A DNA stretch of 64,000 bases, from positions 4,570,501 through 4,634,500 of the forward strand of contig NZ_JACHMZ010000001.1 of the NCBI RefSeq assembly GCF_014205165.1, written 5' to 3'. Position numbers and translations under genes: made by a program. Numbering within the stretch: the stretch's first letter is position 1; every line of letters begins with the position of its first letter. Below are positions 62,701 to 64,000 of this stretch, piece after piece. The notes under the pieces were generated by a model. That model was given only the letters and a program-made list of their open reading frames with translations, was not told the DNA's origin and did not search any database. Origin of the DNA: Micromonospora carbonacea (GTDB lineage: Bacteria > Actinomycetota > Actinomycetes > Mycobacteriales > Micromonosporaceae).

Positions 62701-64000
62701 CGTTGCGGCGGATCGCCACCTGGTCCAGGGCGCCGTCGGCGAGCACCGCGACGAACGCGGCGCGGGTGCTGCGGTCGGCGCGGGCGGGCAGGTCGACCAG
62801 CCCGCCCCAGCGGTCGGGCTGCTCCAGGGCGACGGCGCGGCCGAGGCCCCAGGCAAGCGCCGCCCAGGTGTCGGCGGCCCGCTCGCCGGCCGTGACCGGC
62901 AGGGCGGCGCGGCTGAGCGCCCACACCCGGCCGGGCAGGCCCGTGTCGGTCAGCGCCTGGACGAGCGCGAGCAGCGTCGCCGTGCCGGCCGGCACGCCCG
63001 GCGCGTCCGGGAGGGCCTCGTCCTGCCGGGGCAGCACGCACAGCACGCCCGCCCAGCCGTCCACTCCGGTGCGGCGCAGCCGCTCGCCCAGCTCAGCCCG
63101 GTCGGGGGACGGCGGGGCGGTCAGCGTGTCGACGGTCGCGCCGGCCTCGGTGAGCGTCTTCGCGACGCCCGCGTCGGTGCCGCCGCCCACGGTGACGACG
63201 AGCCACCGGCCGGTCAGCCCGGCCGCCGGGGCGAACCGCACGGGCTCCCACCCGATGCGGTACGACCAGCCGTCGAGCGCGGTGTCGCGGGTGCGCGCCT
63301 GCCGCCACTGCGACAACGCGGGCAGGGCCGAGCTGAGCGCGTCGAGGGCGGTGTCGTCGCCGAGTTGGGTGGCGAGGGCGGTCAGGTCGCCGCGTTCGAC
63401 GGCGGCCCAGAACTCGGCGTCCCCACCACCGTCGGTGTCCTTGCGGGGGCGCGGCAGCGCCTCCGGCCAGAACCGCTGGTGCTGGAACGCGTACGTCGGC
63501 AGGTCGACGCGCTGCGGGTTTGCCCCAGCGAACCACTGCCGCCACGACACCGGCACCCCGCCGACGTGCAGCTCCGCCAGGGCAGCCAGCAGCGCGGTCG
63601 CCTCGGGCCGGTCCCGGCGCTGGACGGCGACCGTCAGCACACCCTCGTCACCCGGCAGGACGTCGGCCGCCAGGGCCGTGAGGACGCTCTGCGGTCCCAC
63701 CTCCAGGAACGTGTCGACACCGGCGGCCCGCAGCGCGGCGATCCCGTCGGCGAAGCGGACGGCCTCGCGGACGTGTCGCACCCAATAGTCCGGGGTGCGG
63801 ATCTCGTCGGCGTCGGCCAGCGCCCCGGTCAGGTTCGACACCACCGGCAGCAACGGCGCGGCGAAGCCGAGCCCGTCGAGGACCGACCGGAACTCGGCCA
63901 GCATCGGCTCCATCAACGGGCTGTGGAACGCGTGACTCACCGCCAACCGGCGCGTCCGCACACCCCGCTCCCGCCAGAGCTGCTCGACCTCGTCGAGGGC
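56705..64000 (-). CDS. Type I modular polyketide synthase, N-terminal part beyond window (...AT-KR-ACP / KS-AT-KR*-ACP)
   Basis: Open from the right edge to a stop at 56705; the start is outside. First module: AT with HAFH (63.93 kb, malonyl), KR about 62.65-62.2 kb of A1-type ([14 protein letters not shown]: Trp eight before Tyr, no LDD), ACP about 61.71 kb. Second module: KS with Cys near 61.01 kb, AT (Ser near 59.55 kb, HAFH near 59.25 kb, malonyl), a KR-like domain 57.96-57.5 kb, ACP near 57.1 kb, then docking helices ending in LFDFIHREL. The second KR is broken: GGAGTVAG replaces the NADPH motif, Gln (57596-57598) replaces the catalytic Tyr, and Asp replaces the usual Asn. This module should leave a ketone. 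Its tail is duplicated as a relic at 55979-56083. Sequence is closest to the PKS at the left edge. Confidence 0.95.
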   Translation of the reverse strand, partial: ALDEVEQLWRERGVRTRRLAVSHAFHSPLMEPMLAEFRSVLDGLGFAAPLLPVVSNLTGALADADEIRTPDYWVRHVREAVRFADGIAALRAAGVDTFLEVGPQSVLTALAADVLPGDEGVLTVAVQRRDRPEATALLAALAELHVGGVPVSWRQWFAGANPQRVDLPTYAFQHQRFWPEALPRPRKDTDGGGDAEFWAAVERGDLTALATQLGDDTALDALSSALPALSQWRQARTRDTALDGWSYRIGWEPVRFAPAAGLTGRWLVVTVGGGTDAGVAKTLTEAGATVDTLTAPPSPDRAELGERLRRTGVDGWAGVLCVLPRQDEALPDAPGVPAGTATLLALVQALTDTGLPGRVWALSRAALPVTAGERAADTWAALAWGLGRAVALEQPDRWGGLVDLPARADRSTRAAFVAVLADGALDQVAIRRNGVFGRRLVPAAAPVGSGWRPSGTVLVTGGTGALGRHTARWLLANGAAEVVLASRRGPDAPGAAELVEELAGAVRVVACDVTDAAAVEALVAGLPALTAVVHTAGAAGGTAPAHEVTAADLSATLAGKVLGALHLDAACRGRDLDAFVVFSSVAGVWGGGGQAGYAAGNALLDALVAARRAEGLPATALAYGPWAADGMAAGETAEGLRRRGFTPLDPGAAVAALGRWVNAPEPAPVVADVDWSRFVAAFTAARPSRLFDRVAPAPAVEAQRPEADAATSGLRARLAALPATGQENLLVDLVRAEAAAVLGHDSTDQVPAGRAFRELGFDSLAAVQLRDRLGRTTGLTLPSTVVFDHPSAAELARFLRTELVAGAADADPAVGLVAARPAADEPIAIVSMACRFPGGVSSPQELWELLLDGGDAIGPMPTDRGWDLAALFDADPDRVGTSYARSGGFLDGVADFDAAFFGINPREALAMDPQQRLLLHTTWETFERAGIDPHRVRGSATGVFMGTNGQDYATLLLGARSEVEGYQATGNGASVVSGRLAYSFGLHGPAVTVDTACSSSLVALHLAAQALRSGECDLALAGGVTVMSTPGAFLEFSRQRGLAADGRVKAFGADADGTGWGEGVGVLLLQRLSDARRDGRRILAVVRGSAVNQDGASNGLTAPNGPAQQRVIRQALANAGLTPADVDAIEAHGTGTTLGDPIEAQALTAAYGPDRPADRPLWLGSVKSNIGHTQAAAGAASLMKMVLALRHGTLPATLHADEPSPHVDWAASPLALLTEARPWAADGRPRRAGVSSFGISGTNAHVILEQAPAEEPADPAASVEPAGLAGQSAAGGAALPWPLSAATAAGLREQADRLARRLAAPATPAGSDPATPGEGTADVGTAGAGAAEAGAVAWALAEGRAHLAHRATVVATDPQTRLAALRALAAGGTHPALVGPAPTATGGTAVLFSGQGAQRAGMGRELAEAFPVFAAVLDEVCGHLDPLLPQPLKSVLFAEAGTTEAELLDQTVFTQAGLFAVEVALFRLVESFGVVPDFVGGHSVGEITAAHVAGVLSLADACALVAARGRLMQALPAGGGMLAVNAAEADVLASIAGRVDVGIAAVNGPTSVVVSGAVGALDEIERAWRDRGVRTRRLTVSHAFHSPLMEPMLAEFRATLETLTFAAPLVPVVSNVTGALADGDDLRTADYWVRHVREAVRYADGIAALRGAGVDTYLEIGPAAVLTAMNAELLPDDATAVAALRAGVPEPAALLAALATRYATGRDLDWAALLAPLAGPRPAPRDLPELPTYAFQPQRYWPTLTASPAGGVDRADDAFWRAVTDGDLDRLGIDTSQPLRDLLPELESWRRRQHEDDTIAGWRYRVTWRPQRLTAADPGTWLLVAPPREAADAVADALRAGGAAVHLLTVDPAAVDRDGLAADLALACATHQPTGLLSLLALDEAPHPGQDALPAGLAANLLLLQAHTGLPAEVPLPLWLATAGAVATDDAPAARPWQATTWGLGLAAALEHPRHVGGLVDLPGTVTADLAAALVAALTNSEGEDQLAVRASGAYARRLVRATDPADGTGGGWTPHGTVLVAGGAGTVAGHATAWLGRQGAAVVPLDQPAGGKLTDRMAQLAADGRPVTALLHVPADTGTAPLAELTLAGLAADLVATVGDIPRYADELEGAALGALVLCSSTSGVWGSGGRSGQAAGDALLQVLAENRRRAGLPVASVAFGPWADGLADADLDQLTRRGLPGMAPDLATAALRQAVADGAQVVVADVRWDGFVPAIAAVRARPLFGEVPEAREALRGLHSAEPADDGAADALRDRLRPLTDAERDAVLVDLVAAQAAAVLGLPDAGDLGPGRAFREVGFDSMTAVELRNRLRAATGATLPASVVFDYPTPLALARHLRTLVVADGATATEGLLSELEKLDGLFAASAPDQLTRQKLLVQMQAFLARWGDDRPASVDAPVAPTLDAASDAELFDFIHRELGGPDGTMGGGF

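Overview
The window is very G+C-rich actinobacterial DNA. Codon usage, giant modular polyketide synthase (PKS) genes, a type I-E style CRISPR array and an inverted-repeat element resembling repeats I recall from Micromonospora/Salinispora genomes suggest a member of the Micromonosporaceae. The genus is an inference. Both ends lie inside PKS genes, so the biosynthetic cluster extends beyond the window on both sides.

Layout. From 41.8 kb down to 1, four type I PKS genes are read leftward with gaps of only 42-45 bp, so they look like one operon. In synthesis order they are: 41772-31387 (2 modules), 31344-16354 (3 modules), 16308-5053 (2 modules) and 5009-<1 (1 module plus the start of a second). 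A fifth PKS gene enters from the right edge and stops at 56705 with one full and one partial module. Each intact gene end carries a coiled-coil docking region. AT motifs predict mostly malonyl-CoA (HAFH), with methylmalonyl-CoA (YASH) in three modules. KR sequences predict mostly A-type alcohols with some B-type. The product should be a long, heavily hydroxylated polyketide of the macrolide/polyol kind. No loading module or thioesterase is in the window.

A 1.24-kb regulatory gap (41.77-43.01 kb) separates the leftward PKS operon from a rightward, tightly overlapping cassette at 43.0-51.4 kb. The cassette encodes a split transketolase, a two-cupin sugar-phosphate-isomerase-like protein, a GmhA-like SIS isomerase, an MFS permease, a TreT-like GT4 glycosyltransferase, a PhyH-type dioxygenase, a HAD phosphatase and an aldo-keto reductase. 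It has no NDP-sugar synthesis genes and looks like a pathway built on pentose-phosphate intermediates that makes or attaches an unusual sugar or polyol.

Next come a leftward regulator block (an XRE regulator, a small Cys protein, a DivIVA-domain protein) and a divergent small GntR regulator at 51.5-53.8 kb. A CRISPR array of about 30 repeats without cas genes follows (53.87-55.67 kb), read leftward, with decayed repeats at its distal end. Between its leader and the right-hand PKS lie two gene relics, one of a PKS C-terminal tail and one of the HAD gene, and a small YCII-like ORF.

The PKS genes are mosaic. A 1,040-bp AT tract is identical by eye in two genes, a shorter AT tract is shared elsewhere, and a 69-bp inverted-repeat element is inserted in frame in the leftmost gene. 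Three KR domains have altered catalytic residues, which matters for predicting the product.
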